From Acidobacterium sp. S8 (GTDB lineage: Bacteria > Acidobacteriota > Terriglobia > Terriglobales > Acidobacteriaceae), in assembly GCF_009765985.1 (NCBI RefSeq), contig NZ_LMUM01000037.1, positions 665,507-729,506 on the forward strand: a stretch of 64,000 bases of DNA, in the 5' to 3' direction. Shown in pieces: positions 24,926-33,722 of the stretch. The position numbers were made by a program, and so were the translations under genes. The notes under the pieces are model-generated. The model was given only the letters and a program-made list of their open reading frames with translations, did not search any database and was not told the origin of the DNA. Position 1 is the stretch's first letter, and each line of letters opens with the position of its first letter.

Positions 24926-25964
24926 TCGGTTTTATGCCGAGGGCGCGGGGAAAGCGCGCGAGTTCTTCTGGCGTCGAACCGTCAGGAACGGAGCAGCCCG
25001 GTGCGGCGATGTATTTGGGTCCGGCTTGTTCTCTGGCTTCCGTCCACTGCCTCCGCATCTCTGTTATCGTCAGTTTCTCGTACTCAATCTCGTCGACTCC
25101 GCCTGCGATTGGCTGCGAATACTGCTCGCGAACCTCAGAGATGGGAATTCCGCTTGTCTTAACCGAATACTGGATGACGGGCGCGCTGAAATCCTTGAAC
25201 TGATCAAGGTACGGTCTTTCGAGATAGTGCAGATGCAGAATGGTCAGCTTTGTATCGGCAAGGGCATCGAAGATGCGTTTATCGTAGGGCCGGGTATACC
25301 GCTCATAATCCTCGACGGAGCCGAATTTCTTTTCTGCATTGAAGATGCTGACGAGCGCGCCAGACGCGCCGATGTCCTTGGCACGCCGGATATGGTTGAT
25401 GGTCGACTCAGTGATAGCCTCTAACGCGCCGTGCCAAGCGTCGGGATTCTGCTGCTGGAATGCGTGCAGGCTTTTGATCTGTCGGTCCTGAACCTCTTCT
25501 GATTTTCCCAGGCTTGCAAACTGCGGCTGTGACTGAAACAGAATCATGGCGGTCATATAGGGGCCGTAAATCGTGTCGATGAAGTAAGCATCCCCATTCA
25601 GTCCATCGCGGACGAGCTTGAGTGTTTCCAACTGGTCAGGATATGGCGAGTCCAACGGCTTCAATTCATACCATTTGCCTGTCGTCGATTTGGGATAATC
25701 GAAATCATTCATGACCTTAACGATGTCGGTCTTGTAAGCGCGATGGAACTCAAGATGGTCCTGCGCCTCCGACTGCGCCGTCGGTCTCTTGTAGTGGTGG
25801 TAAAAGGTGAATGGCGGGCGATCGAGATCCTGTCCTCGCAGTGCTCTGTCAACCCGTTCCTTATGGCTTAGGGTGGATGAGCCTGCTTTGCTGCCAAACA
25901 CAGGTTTCGCAAGGGCGAGGCCTGCAGTCGCGGCAGCGACAGAAAGAAAGTTGCGTCGATTCAT
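24915..25964 (-). CDS. Tat-exported uroporphyrinogen decarboxylase-family (URO-D) protein
   Basis: I place the start at ATG 25964, which gives a 349-residue protein with a Tat signal (NRRNFLSVAAATAGLALAKP). The frame is open upstream but that region is not protein-like. The mature part has the URO-D superfamily barrel: LRGQDLDRPPFTFYHHY, HLHYLERPYL, and a C-terminal GCSVPDGSTPEELARF resembling the family end GC.....P.EN. Family members include HemE and corrinoid methyltransferases (MtaA, CmuA), but the Tat signal means this one acts outside the cytoplasm, which excludes haem synthesis. It follows the LanC-like gene by 40 bases. Substrate unknown. Confidence 0.8.
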   Translation of the reverse strand: MNRRNFLSVAAATAGLALAKPVFGSKAGSSTLSHKERVDRALRGQDLDRPPFTFYHHYKRPTAQSEAQDHLEFHRAYKTDIVKVMNDFDYPKSTTGKWYELKPLDSPYPDQLETLKLVRDGLNGDAYFIDTIYGPYMTAMILFQSQPQFASLGKSEEVQDRQIKSLHAFQQQNPDAWHGALEAITESTINHIRRAKDIGASGALVSIFNAEKKFGSVEDYERYTRPYDKRIFDALADTKLTILHLHYLERPYLDQFKDFSAPVIQYSVKTSGIPISEVREQYSQPIAGGVDEIEYEKLTITEMRRQWTEAREQAGPKYIAAPGCSVPDGSTPEELARFPRALGIKPIPE

Positions 25965-26004
25965 GGTGTGGCCCTCTCGGAAACAAGCACACTGGTTGGG
26001 GATT

Positions 26005-27489
26005 TCATGTACGCGTAGCCGGAAACGGATTGTCCGGAAGAAGAATAGCGCTATATTTGCCTTGTTCGGCGAGGTGCACGTGCAGTAGGGCCGCTCCAAC
26101 GCCGGCTGCCCCAATCGAATATCCGGTCTCGGCATTGACCTCCCATGGCTTAACGCGCGTCCAGGCTTGATACCAGCGATCGCCTTTGCCGTCGAGGTTC
26201 GTGGCGTGACTCGCGAGTTGCCCGGCTACGCGTTGCGCGAATGCCAGGTAATCCGACTGCCCCGAAGCCGCCCACAATCCGAGAAAGAGGTCGATGACCG
26301 CCGCGGAACCGCAGCACTGGCAAACGACATTCCAGTATCCCGGAGTTAAATTCTCTGGCATCCCACTTTGAATGACTCCCTGTGCCAGACGGTCGGTCCA
26401 GATTTGATATTCAGACTCACCCGTCACACGGTGCAACTCGAAGAATGTGCGCGCAGTTCCCGCCGGTCCATGGCAAAAACCCAGATAATACAAGTCGGGG
26501 AGATCGGGAAACCGGTATGGAATCAGGGCCGCATTTCCATGAACCGCCGCGATTGTCTGAAGATGTAGAGCGCCCTGCCGGGCTGCATCGAGATATCTTT
26601 CGTCTTTCGTCTCTCCATACAGGCGAGTCAGGACGTAGGCTACTCCGGCAGTTCCCCCCTCGAAGTTAGGAAAGTACACGTCTTTCGGCAGTCCGGGAAG
26701 CGCCGGAAAGCCTCGCCAGCTGAGACCGCCCCGCTGTTCTTTAATGGCCAACTCAAGAATGTGATCGCCAGCCTGTTTTGCGACGATGCGGTACTGTTCA
26801 TTCTGAAACTCATGCGCGGCATAGAGCAGATAGAGGACAATGCTGCCGTCCGCCCCAACGCCTGGGGCACCAGACCATGCCACACCCGAGCCTGCAGGCC
26901 TTGCGGCCTGTACGATCGCGTCGGTCGCTGACTTCGCTGCTTCAACGTATTTGGCATTGCCGGTAGCTTTACCCGCCACGTTCAGTACAAAGGCGAGCCC
27001 GCTGAGTCCATTGTAGAGAGACAAGGTCAGACCTGGCAGCGAAAGCAAGCCTGCCGTAGGTTTGTCGATGAAATTGCGCCACGTTGCGACAAGATAGTCT
27101 GCACCCTGGGAGGCAATATCGAGATATTTCGTGTCTCCTGCAGCGTGGGCCAATTCGATGAAGAACAGAACTATTCCTGCGCTTCCGCTATAAATTGCGT
27201 TTGTGGCCGAGACTGTCGTCAGTTTTTCCGGATGATCGGGATCGGGAAGCCACCATACGCCGTGTTCGTCTTGCCTCTGTGCGCTTTGTATCCAATCTGC
27301 TGTACTCTTTGCGGAGCGCAGCAGGTCTGCGTTTGGGGCAAACGAGTGAGCAGCTTGCACCTCGGCGGCCGCCACAGGAAGATCCCACGCGGTTAGCGTG
27401 GGAATGATCGTGGCGCTCAGCGCCCCAGAACGAAGGAATGTACGGCGTGTAACTCTGAGGCTTTTATGTTCGCTCGGAATGGCGTGCAT
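26005..27489 (-). CDS. Tat-exported LanC-like protein
   Basis: The 494-residue protein begins with a Tat signal (RRTFLRSGALSATIIP, near residues 15-30) and then shows the repeating alpha-toroid pattern of LanC-like cyclases: SGSAGIVLFFIELAHA, NGLSGLAFVLNVAGKATG, GTAGVAYVLTRLYGETKDE. The Zn-site motifs are present as FCHGPAGTA and VCQCCGSAAV. No lantibiotic precursor or LanB is nearby, and export through Tat is unlike peptide-modifying LanC. It may instead act in the periplasm on sugars or thiols; the (alpha/alpha)6 fold is shared with glycosidases. It heads a two-gene operon with the URO-D-family protein, and both appear exported folded. Confidence 0.82.
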   Translation of the reverse strand: MHAIPSEHKSLRVTRRTFLRSGALSATIIPTLTAWDLPVAAAEVQAAHSFAPNADLLRSAKSTADWIQSAQRQDEHGVWWLPDPDHPEKLTTVSATNAIYSGSAGIVLFFIELAHAAGDTKYLDIASQGADYLVATWRNFIDKPTAGLLSLPGLTLSLYNGLSGLAFVLNVAGKATGNAKYVEAAKSATDAIVQAARPAGSGVAWSGAPGVGADGSIVLYLLYAAHEFQNEQYRIVAKQAGDHILELAIKEQRGGLSWRGFPALPGLPKDVYFPNFEGGTAGVAYVLTRLYGETKDERYLDAARQGALHLQTIAAVHGNAALIPYRFPDLPDLYYLGFCHGPAGTARTFFELHRVTGESEYQIWTDRLAQGVIQSGMPENLTPGYWNVVCQCCGSAAVIDLFLGLWAASGQSDYLAFAQRVAGQLASHATNLDGKGDRWYQAWTRVKPWEVNAETGYSIGAAGVGAALLHVHLAEQGKYSAILLPDNPFPATRT

Positions 27490-28042
27490 CGCGTTCTCCC
27501 GGAGATCCAGCCGCCTTTTCGTCGCAGAAAGAAACGGCGAACACGGATGAGTCTCAGCGTTGGGTCAATGGATATTTACGAAATTTGGGGACGCACTATG
27601 CGAAGAGGGGACAACACGAATGAACAGTAGCGCGGATATGAAAGGCTCTACGAGCAGATGCGTAGCGCGTCAGATTCATGTAGGAGTTGTTATCACGCAT
27701 CGTTGGGATCTGTCAATATGGAGCGCCTAGCATTGTGGTCCAGTTTGAAGTTTTGCTCTCTTCATCGAGCCAATCACTTACGCCATCGGTACCTTCCGTA
27801 TCTAGGTGACAACGCTGCCTGAGTCGGCATTCAACAGTTCAGCAGCGGCACGGCGATTACCATTATCTCCTCATCTCGCCCGACGGCAAAACGATCGCGG
27901 TCGCTTTCGAAGGCGCCTACGAGGGCTCCTATGCTAGTGATCCGACAATCAAAAAATTCGCCGTCGATCCTTGGCGTTTTGGATTCCTCATCACTTTAAT
28001 CCGGGGATAAATTTTATCGCGGATTATGCTCAAAACTGGATT
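27490..28042. other. gene-poor stretch with a possible coding remnant at 27819-28010 (+)
   Basis: No complete gene is visible. On the plus strand, 27819-28010 reads as 63 protein-like residues (including DYHYLLISPDGKTIAVAFEG and KKFAVDPWRFG) ending in TAA, but it has a stop directly upstream and no start; it looks like the C-terminal end of a lost gene. The rest holds no recognisable feature. Confidence 0.35.
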
Positions 28043-29136
28043 TCATAAGTAAGCGAGCCACCAGTCGCGTCGCCTATCTTTAAGCCTGCTGAACCAAGCA
28101 CATGCTGGAAAAAGAAGAAGTATCACCGAAACGCAGACAAGATAGACGATTGGTAGCGGGTAACCCCAGCCATCAAAGTGCTTCATGAAGATAACATCCG
28201 GAGTAATCCAGAAGCGCCAGCTCGGGGATTTGTAGCCCTGGCTATGCCAAGTGCGAGCGCATGAATGATAAAGATGTGAGTCACGTAAATGAAAAATGGG
28301 ACTCGTCCATATACATTCAAAAATGCACGGAACCGAGGTATGCTGCCATGTTCTACCAAGCGATCGAAAAGCGCAAACAGCAGAGATACAAATCCCAGTG
28401 TTGCCAGAAGATAGTGCAATGACGGCGGACACTTCTGAACGGAGAAAAATGACATCGCTGTGTGAGTAAATGTTCCCAGATGTTGCAGGCCCGGACTTGG
28501 ATTGCCATAACCATGAGTGGCGCGCAAAACTGCGAACAGGGTAAGACTGGAAACAACGAGCAGCGTAGAGATTCGTTGACGCTGTTTTGGAGGCTGCGCT
28601 ACAACAGTTCCAAAGCAATAGCCCAGCGCGATGACTCCTATCCGTGGAAGGAGGGGATAACCATATAGAGCAATGTTATGCGCGTGAAAAGTGAGTAACC
28701 CACGTTCATGAAGAAGGTGCCCTGCATCGGCCCAATTACCAAGCGCGTCGGCGTGGATGCGGTCAAGGAGATTATGCTCGAAGACAACGAGGATGCCGAA
28801 GATTCCGACAACGGGAAGCGGTAACCATTGCAGTCCTGCGAGCACGATCATGGACGCGCCGATGACCCAGATCACCTGCATGATTGGCATGCCCAATGCG
28901 AAAGACCACCCAAAGCTCACGACCGTTATTTCAAGAAAGATAAGCCATAATCCGCGCAATATAAGGGTTCGCGTAAGCCTCTGACGCGCTTTTTCGCAGG
29001 CGTTGTAGGTAAACGCCTGTTCCTGCGAGCAGAATGAAGCCGGGCGCACAGAGATGGGTGATCCAGCGAGTAACAAAAAGTGCGGGCCATGAATGTATCG
29101 GATCAGCGGGATCAATTTGGTTTCAATAGCTTCAGC
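28043..29136 (-). pseudogene. DUF1624 / HGSNAT-like membrane protein, at least two frameshifts
   Basis: Three frames are needed to read the family. The beginning is in one frame ([18 protein letters not shown] and [10 protein letters not shown], about 29130-29030). The middle is in a second ([16 protein letters not shown] to [10 protein letters not shown], about 28990-28235), with several membrane helices. The end is in a third ([20 protein letters not shown] to [10 protein letters not shown], 28225-28043). This is the heparan-alpha-glucosaminide N-acetyltransferase-like family of acyl-transferring membrane proteins. The N-terminal first helix is missing behind an in-frame stop. Several independent lesions show a dead gene rather than one sequencing error. 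Confidence 0.75.
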
Positions 29137-29187
29137 CGGCTAGGATTGCACATTTTGGGGTGAAATTGGGCACGGTAGGGCGATTTT

Positions 29188-29226
29188 GTGCAGTAGATCG
29201 TGCAGTAGATTATGGATTGTGCAGTA
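29188..29226. repeat. three direct copies of GTGCAGTA
   Basis: GTGCAGTA occurs at 29188-29195, 29200-29207 and 29219-29226, the first two followed by GAT. The copies lie in the gap between the dead DUF1624 gene and the oxidase 3' end. They could be recombinase arm sites or simple slippage. Confidence 0.4.
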
Positions 29227-29276
29227 ATTTTTAACCGCCGCTGCTTTGCTCAACAGCAGTTCAACAATCTGGCCAC

Positions 29277-30422
29277 TCAGGCATTATGAAATCGCGAGAG
29301 CGCGAACAGCCTCAGGTCCCAACTCGTTTTTCCATTCATAGCAAAGTCGGCCAGCACCTCTCCGATCACGGGCACAAACTTGAAGCCGTGGCCGGAGAAT
29401 CCTGCCGCGATGGTCACACGCTCGGAGGCTGGGTGCCGATCTAGAATGAAATGCTCGTCCGGTGTCATTGTATACAGACATGTGCTGGCATGGAGCAGCC
29501 TGCCTGCCAGATCAGGCAATGTGCTCTCGAGGCGTTTGCGGATCAGCTGCTCATCGTTCGCGTCCACTTCGCGCCGTATGGTCTCCGCAGTACAGATTTC
29601 GGTGCTGCCGTGCAGTGCGACCTTCACGCCTTCTGACACCGGTCCGATAAGCGGAAACCCATAAACCATGGACTCTCCGGGTTGCGCTTCAAAAAGGTAG
29701 ACTGGCAATTTCCCATCGTTAAACGCGGCCGCATTTGCGCGAGGCTCAAACCAGTAGAGCACCTGCCGTGTCACCCGAAGAGACAGCTTGAGCTCAGTGA
29801 TGACCTCCGCGGCCCAAGGTCCTGCCGTTATGACGAGGTGGCCAGCGGAGTACGTTTCGACCTGCGTTCGAACGGTCACGAAATCGCCGTCGATCTGCCA
29901 ACCGAGAACGCGTTCTTCCAAATGTATATCGGCGCCTGCCGCTCGCGCCAATCTAAGCTGGTGTTCGATCGCTGCCTCCGGCACCACATAGCCAGCGTTC
30001 TCCTCCAGCAGTGCCACGGTGTCTTCCTGAACAGTGAGCACAGGATATCGACGCTTCAAGTCCACCGAATCCATAAGGATGTGTGGAAGCCCGAACCGGC
30101 GAACACTTTCGAGGCTTCTGTTTACCAGCTCGCCGCTCTTGCTGCCGATCACCAGGCCACCGGTCACATGGAGCAGAGTTTCACCTGTCCTGCGACCAAG
30201 TTCCTGCCATTGGTCAAAAGCTCTCAGGAGCAGCGGAACATAGCGCGGGTCCTCCCAGTAGGCCTGCCGGTACATGCGCGAGAGTCCGTGCGAAGATCCA
30301 AGACTATGGGGAGGCGTGAACTGATCTACGCCCATCACGCGCACACCACGCTCTGCAAGCTGCATCGCTGCCGCACTTCCCATAGCTCCGAGACCAATGA
30401 CGATCACATCTGCAGTCTTCAT
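29277..30422 (-). CDS. solA: N-methyl-L-tryptophan oxidase / sarcosine oxidase family flavoenzyme
   Basis: The 381-residue protein is a full-length member of the monomeric sarcosine oxidase (MTOX) family. It has the Rossmann motif VIGLGAMGSAAAMQLAERG at residues 8-26, GSSHGLSRMYRQAY for flavin contact, and the Cys in STCLYTMTPDEHFILD that carries covalent FAD in this family. FSGHGFKFVPVIGEVLAD near the end is also typical. These enzymes oxidise N-methyl amino acids to the free amino acid, formaldehyde and peroxide. It overlaps the end of the truncated MFS permease gene upstream (stop 30419, start 30422), a sign of a transporter-enzyme operon for an amino-acid derivative. SolA function is by family; the true substrate is open. 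Confidence 0.85.
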   Translation of the reverse strand: MKTADVIVIGLGAMGSAAAMQLAERGVRVMGVDQFTPPHSLGSSHGLSRMYRQAYWEDPRYVPLLLRAFDQWQELGRRTGETLLHVTGGLVIGSKSGELVNRSLESVRRFGLPHILMDSVDLKRRYPVLTVQEDTVALLEENAGYVVPEAAIEHQLRLARAAGADIHLEERVLGWQIDGDFVTVRTQVETYSAGHLVITAGPWAAEVITELKLSLRVTRQVLYWFEPRANAAAFNDGKLPVYLFEAQPGESMVYGFPLIGPVSEGVKVALHGSTEICTAETIRREVDANDEQLIRKRLESTLPDLAGRLLHASTCLYTMTPDEHFILDRHPASERVTIAAGFSGHGFKFVPVIGEVLADFAMNGKTSWDLRLFALSRFHNA

Positions 30423-31492
30423 CTTCGTTCGCTATCAGCCATTGTGACATGCACAGGGAGTGCGGGCTTCGCCTCACGGATCGCCAGCCACGCAAGCACG
30501 CACCCGAAGGACATGAATGCGCCTGAACCAAGTGCTGCGAGCCAGCCAAAATGCTCGACCAGAACTGGGACCAGAAAGGTGGAGAGAATGCCTCCGGCGA
30601 TTCCAGCAGTGTTCATCACGCCGGATAGGACGCCTACCTGTCCACCGGCTAGATGCGTGGCCGCGGACCAGAAGCCAGCCTCTGACGCCATAAGGAAGGC
30701 GATGCTGAGGGCAAGCGCTGCGACGGACACATACGCCGAGCCAGAATAGGCGGCCAGGAAGAGCGTCGCACCTGTCACACCATAGCCAGATACCAGTACC
30801 ACGCGCGCGCCCTGCAGCCGTCCGCGACGCGACGCCACGAAGTCGCAGAGCGCCCCGCCGAAAGGAGTAAGTACCAGAGCTGTCAGCCAAGGCAACGCGG
30901 CCATCCACCCGCCGCGAATCATGCTGAAGTGCCTCTGCTCCACGAGGTAGATGTAGAGCCAGAAAACAAAGATGAAGAGCACATAGCCTTCGCTCGTGTA
31001 GCTCAGCGTTAGCAGGAGCACATTGCGGTCACGCAGCAGCTTCGGTAACGGTGCCGCCGGTGACGGTTCGGCGACTTTGTTGACTTCCTCAATATGGATG
31101 AGCGCCAGCTCACCGGCATTCACACTCGGATGCTCGTCAGGTAAATCACGAAACCAGCAGTACCAGACAATCGCTGCGATCAGCGCAGGAAGCGCCCCAA
31201 CAACGAAGGACAGTTGCCACCCCATGCGACTGATGAGCCACGGAACCAGCGGCCCGGTGATGGCCGATGCAGTGCAGGTGCCCATGAACATAATCGAGCC
31301 GGCTCGCGCCCGCTCCGACGAAGGCATCCAGTTGCGAATCACCCTGTTACCCACAGGAAAAGTCGTTGCTTCCGACAATCCGAGGCCGAACCTCACTCCC
31401 CACAAGACGGCAAATGTAAGCCACAGGCTGCCGCGCCCACTCGTGAGCACGTATTCGCGGCGAGTAGCACCGATTTGGTCGAACGAAGGCAT
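30419..31492 (-). CDS. MFS permease (ACS-like), N-terminally truncated
   Basis: The product has 357 residues and about ten membrane helices. GVRFGLGLSEATTFPVGNRVIRNW corresponds in outline to helix 4 and the following loop of anion:cation symporters (glucarate, phthalate and hexuronate permeases); GWQLSFVVGALPALIAAIVW and the C-terminal half (VFWLYIYLVEQRHF, GGILSTFLVPVLVEHFG) follow normally. Family members have about 430 residues, and the first two or three helices are absent. Upstream of 31492 no frame supplies them. The start ATG 31492 lies in poor context, so the gene is probably inactive. It overlaps the oxidase by four bases and would have been its transporter. Confidence 0.7.
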   Translation of the reverse strand: MPSFDQIGATRREYVLTSGRGSLWLTFAVLWGVRFGLGLSEATTFPVGNRVIRNWMPSSERARAGSIMFMGTCTASAITGPLVPWLISRMGWQLSFVVGALPALIAAIVWYCWFRDLPDEHPSVNAGELALIHIEEVNKVAEPSPAAPLPKLLRDRNVLLLTLSYTSEGYVLFIFVFWLYIYLVEQRHFSMIRGGWMAALPWLTALVLTPFGGALCDFVASRRGRLQGARVVLVSGYGVTGATLFLAAYSGSAYVSVAALALSIAFLMASEAGFWSAATHLAGGQVGVLSGVMNTAGIAGGILSTFLVPVLVEHFGWLAALGSGAFMSFGCVLAWLAIREAKPALPVHVTMADSERR

Positions 31493-31753
31493 AGTTTTCC
31501 CCTCGCCTTTGTATCACGAGCGGTTTGTGGCCAATCCGTTCTGGTTAACAGTTGCCGTGAACACTTGTCGCGAGCTGGGACCGAAATCGATCAGCATGGG
31601 GCGGGAGCTCAAGTGTCCCATTACCCCACAGTCAACCGGAGTTCAGCCTGGTAGGCAGGATCGGTCACGGAAAACGGCGTAGCGTTTTCGAATCCGCAAT
31701 GCTATCGACGCCAAAGAGAGTCCGCGTCCCGGTTCAGTGGAATGCCCTTCAGA

Positions 31754-31788
31754 TTTCTCCTCCATGGATCCTGATTGAGGAGGAGAAA
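31754..31788 (+). promoter_or_regulatory. ten-base-pair inverted repeat covering a ribosome site
   Basis: TTTCTCCTCC (31754-31763) and GGAGGAGAAA (31779-31788) are perfect complements around a 15-base loop. The right arm is itself the very strong Shine-Dalgarno of the integrase remnant (ATG at 31791). In RNA the stem would hide the ribosome site, a possible translational brake on the integrase. Confidence 0.5.
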
Positions 31789-31790
31789 AC

Positions 31791-32089
31791 ATGGTAAAGA
31801 CATTCTTTGAGCGTTCGGCACCATAGCTCGTCTACGGCGAGGCCCTTTGGCGGGGCACATCGATCTGTTTGCAGCCCGGTTGGCAACCGACGGCTATTCT
31901 CGGGTCCATACCCGGATTCAGCTTCGGTTGGTCGGGCATTTCAATCGTTGGCTTGATCAGAACTCTCTCACCGCAGAACAACTGGACAAGAACGCAATCG
32001 AGCGTTATCGGCGCCACCTAAAGCGCCGCAAGCGAGCTCGTTCTGAAGATGTATGCACACGACTGAGGAAAATATTGCAATCACGCAGA
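31791..32089 (+). pseudogene. tyrosine integrase remnant (N-terminal core-binding domain)
   Basis: ATG 31791, after an excellent ribosome site, encodes MVKTFFERSAP and then a stop; the sequence resumes one frame over with GPLAGHIDLFAARLATDG and QLRLVGHFNRWLDQNSL, continuing to about 32089 (RTRLRKILQ-like helix). This is the SAM-like N-terminal domain of phage-type tyrosine recombinases. The catalytic domain with the Arg-His-Arg-Tyr set is absent; downstream sequence to 32300 shows nothing similar. The remnant is evidence that an integrase-bearing element once ended here. Confidence 0.65.
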
Positions 32090-32303
32090 GCCAACCGAGG
32101 GCCTTCCACATTGTCTGTTCACCCGGAATTTTCTTCTCGGGTTGCGGATGATGGAGGCCAAATTTGGGCGGCTTCAGCATGGCATATCGTCTGCGCGAAA
32201 TTTCAACACGGCAATACCTAATAGAGTGCATCCAAGCCGGACTGGCAGTGAAGATTTCGATTATCCAATCTGTGCGAAGCCGAAAACCCTGAGTGCCGAA
32301 TGC

Positions 32304-33722
32304 TTACTCTGAAATCGGTAGATTCACGATGCATTTGGCTCCTACTTGTACTTTTTGATCAAATCGAATTTCTCCACCGATTCGATCAATCACAAGTTTC
32401 GCAACTGAGAGTCCGAGACCAGATCCGCTCTTTGTGGCCGTATCGTGACCTGGACTGGTAAAGAAGCGTTCGAACACTTGCTGATGTTCTCCTGGTGTGA
32501 TGCCAGGTCCTTGATCCTGAAATGTAACCTGTAGTTGCGACGCAACAGCTTCTATCCGTGAATAGGAGATACTCAAGACCGATTCATTTGGAGAGAACTT
32601 GAGTGAATTGTGAAGGATGTTGACAATTGCTATGCGCAAAAGGCTGCGGTTCGCTCTTACGTATGCTCGCCCGACGGATTCACCTTCTTGGGTGACAGAA
32701 ATTTTTCGCTCCTCGATGATAACTTCCAGTAACCCTAAGACTTCATTCACAAGCTCTGAGACGGCGAAGATAGTTTTGTTGCCGTCAGCACCGGCGGCCT
32801 CAGCTCTTGCAAGCAGAAGAAGACTCTCGATCGTTTCGTTCAAGCGTCCGGTTTCTTCGAGGATGCTTCCTAAAGCTTCTTGGTATTCTGTCGAGCCTTG
32901 CCCCTTTTCGAGGGCTACCTCGCCGATGGTCTGAAGAGCGGCGATCGGCGTGCGTAGCTCATGCGCGGCGTCTGCAGTAAATCTTTGTAATTGATTGAAT
33001 GCTTGCTCCAACCGATCGAGGAGATGATTGAACACGCGCGCCATATAACCGAGCTCGTCAGCTGGGTTCTCGATCGCGAGCCGCAGATTGAGATTGCTCG
33101 CGGTGATGCCCTCAGCGCGTGTTGCCATTTGATGGAGCGGCCGCAATGCTCTTTTCGCGATCATCTGGCCAGCGACTGCAGCAAGCATCAGCGCCAGAAG
33201 AATAGCTATCAACAAGAGCACAAAGAACTGAAACATCCGGTCACGTAGAGGGACGAGACTATAACCGAGTCGAATCAGCATTGTTCGCCCCTGCATGGAG
33301 TGAATATGGCTAACCACAAAGGCATGCGATCCGTCCTGGAGTCTAACAATCCGAGCATCGAAGTCGGTGTCACCTTCTCCGTGCCGGTTCGGACCTCCGA
33401 GAGGCATACCTTTAAGGGTGGCACTCCGGTACAAAACGTTGCCCGACAAGTCGCGAACTTCCATCATGCGATCCAAGAGTAGGTGCGACTGTGGCCGAGA
33501 GAAATAGTCGTCTCGTAATCGTAATGTTCCTTGCGTGTCAAAGAAAAGTAGACCTTCTGCGGTAATTACGTCTTGCACCTCGTCATGAAACAGCTGACGA
33601 CTAAGAACTGCGTACTGAAATGCGAATACCATCGCTGCGTAAATGAACAGCAATACCGCCAGTACGCTCACATACCAGAATGTGAGACGGCCACGGAGGT
33701 TCGTTGGCAAAGGAAACTTCAA
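32304..33722 (-). CDS. sensor histidine kinase (OmpR-class partner)
   Basis: The 472-residue membrane kinase has two transmembrane helices (about 13-36 and 165-187) flanking a periplasmic sensor region, a HAMP linker (KRALRPLHQMATRAEGI), HisKA with H254 in DAAHELRTPIAA, and an HATPase with N-box ILHNSLKF, QGPGITPG and SGLGLSVAK. It overlaps the response regulator gene by four bases. The pair is divergent from an RND efflux operon, with candidate operator repeats between, so it probably senses a pump substrate or envelope stress. The sensor domain resembles heavy-metal or CusS-type kinases only in layout; the ligand cannot be deduced. Confidence 0.93.
   Translation of the reverse strand: MKFPLPTNLRGRLTFWYVSVLAVLLFIYAAMVFAFQYAVLSRQLFHDEVQDVITAEGLLFFDTQGTLRLRDDYFSRPQSHLLLDRMMEVRDLSGNVLYRSATLKGMPLGGPNRHGEGDTDFDARIVRLQDGSHAFVVSHIHSMQGRTMLIRLGYSLVPLRDRMFQFFVLLLIAILLALMLAAVAGQMIAKRALRPLHQMATRAEGITASNLNLRLAIENPADELGYMARVFNHLLDRLEQAFNQLQRFTADAAHELRTPIAALQTIGEVALEKGQGSTEYQEALGSILEETGRLNETIESLLLLARAEAAGADGNKTIFAVSELVNEVLGLLEVIIEERKISVTQEGESVGRAYVRANRSLLRIAIVNILHNSLKFSPNESVLSISYSRIEAVASQLQVTFQDQGPGITPGEHQQVFERFFTSPGHDTATKSGSGLGLSVAKLVIDRIGGEIRFDQKVQVGAKCIVNLPISE

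Noticed and set aside
25965..26135. 57-residue N-terminal extension of the URO-D protein
   Set aside because: It would bury the Tat signal and its sequence is not protein-like; ATG 25964 is the better start.
26005..27489. Lantibiotic biosynthesis cluster
   Set aside because: There is no LanA-like peptide, LanB, transporter or protease nearby and the LanC-like protein carries a Tat signal.
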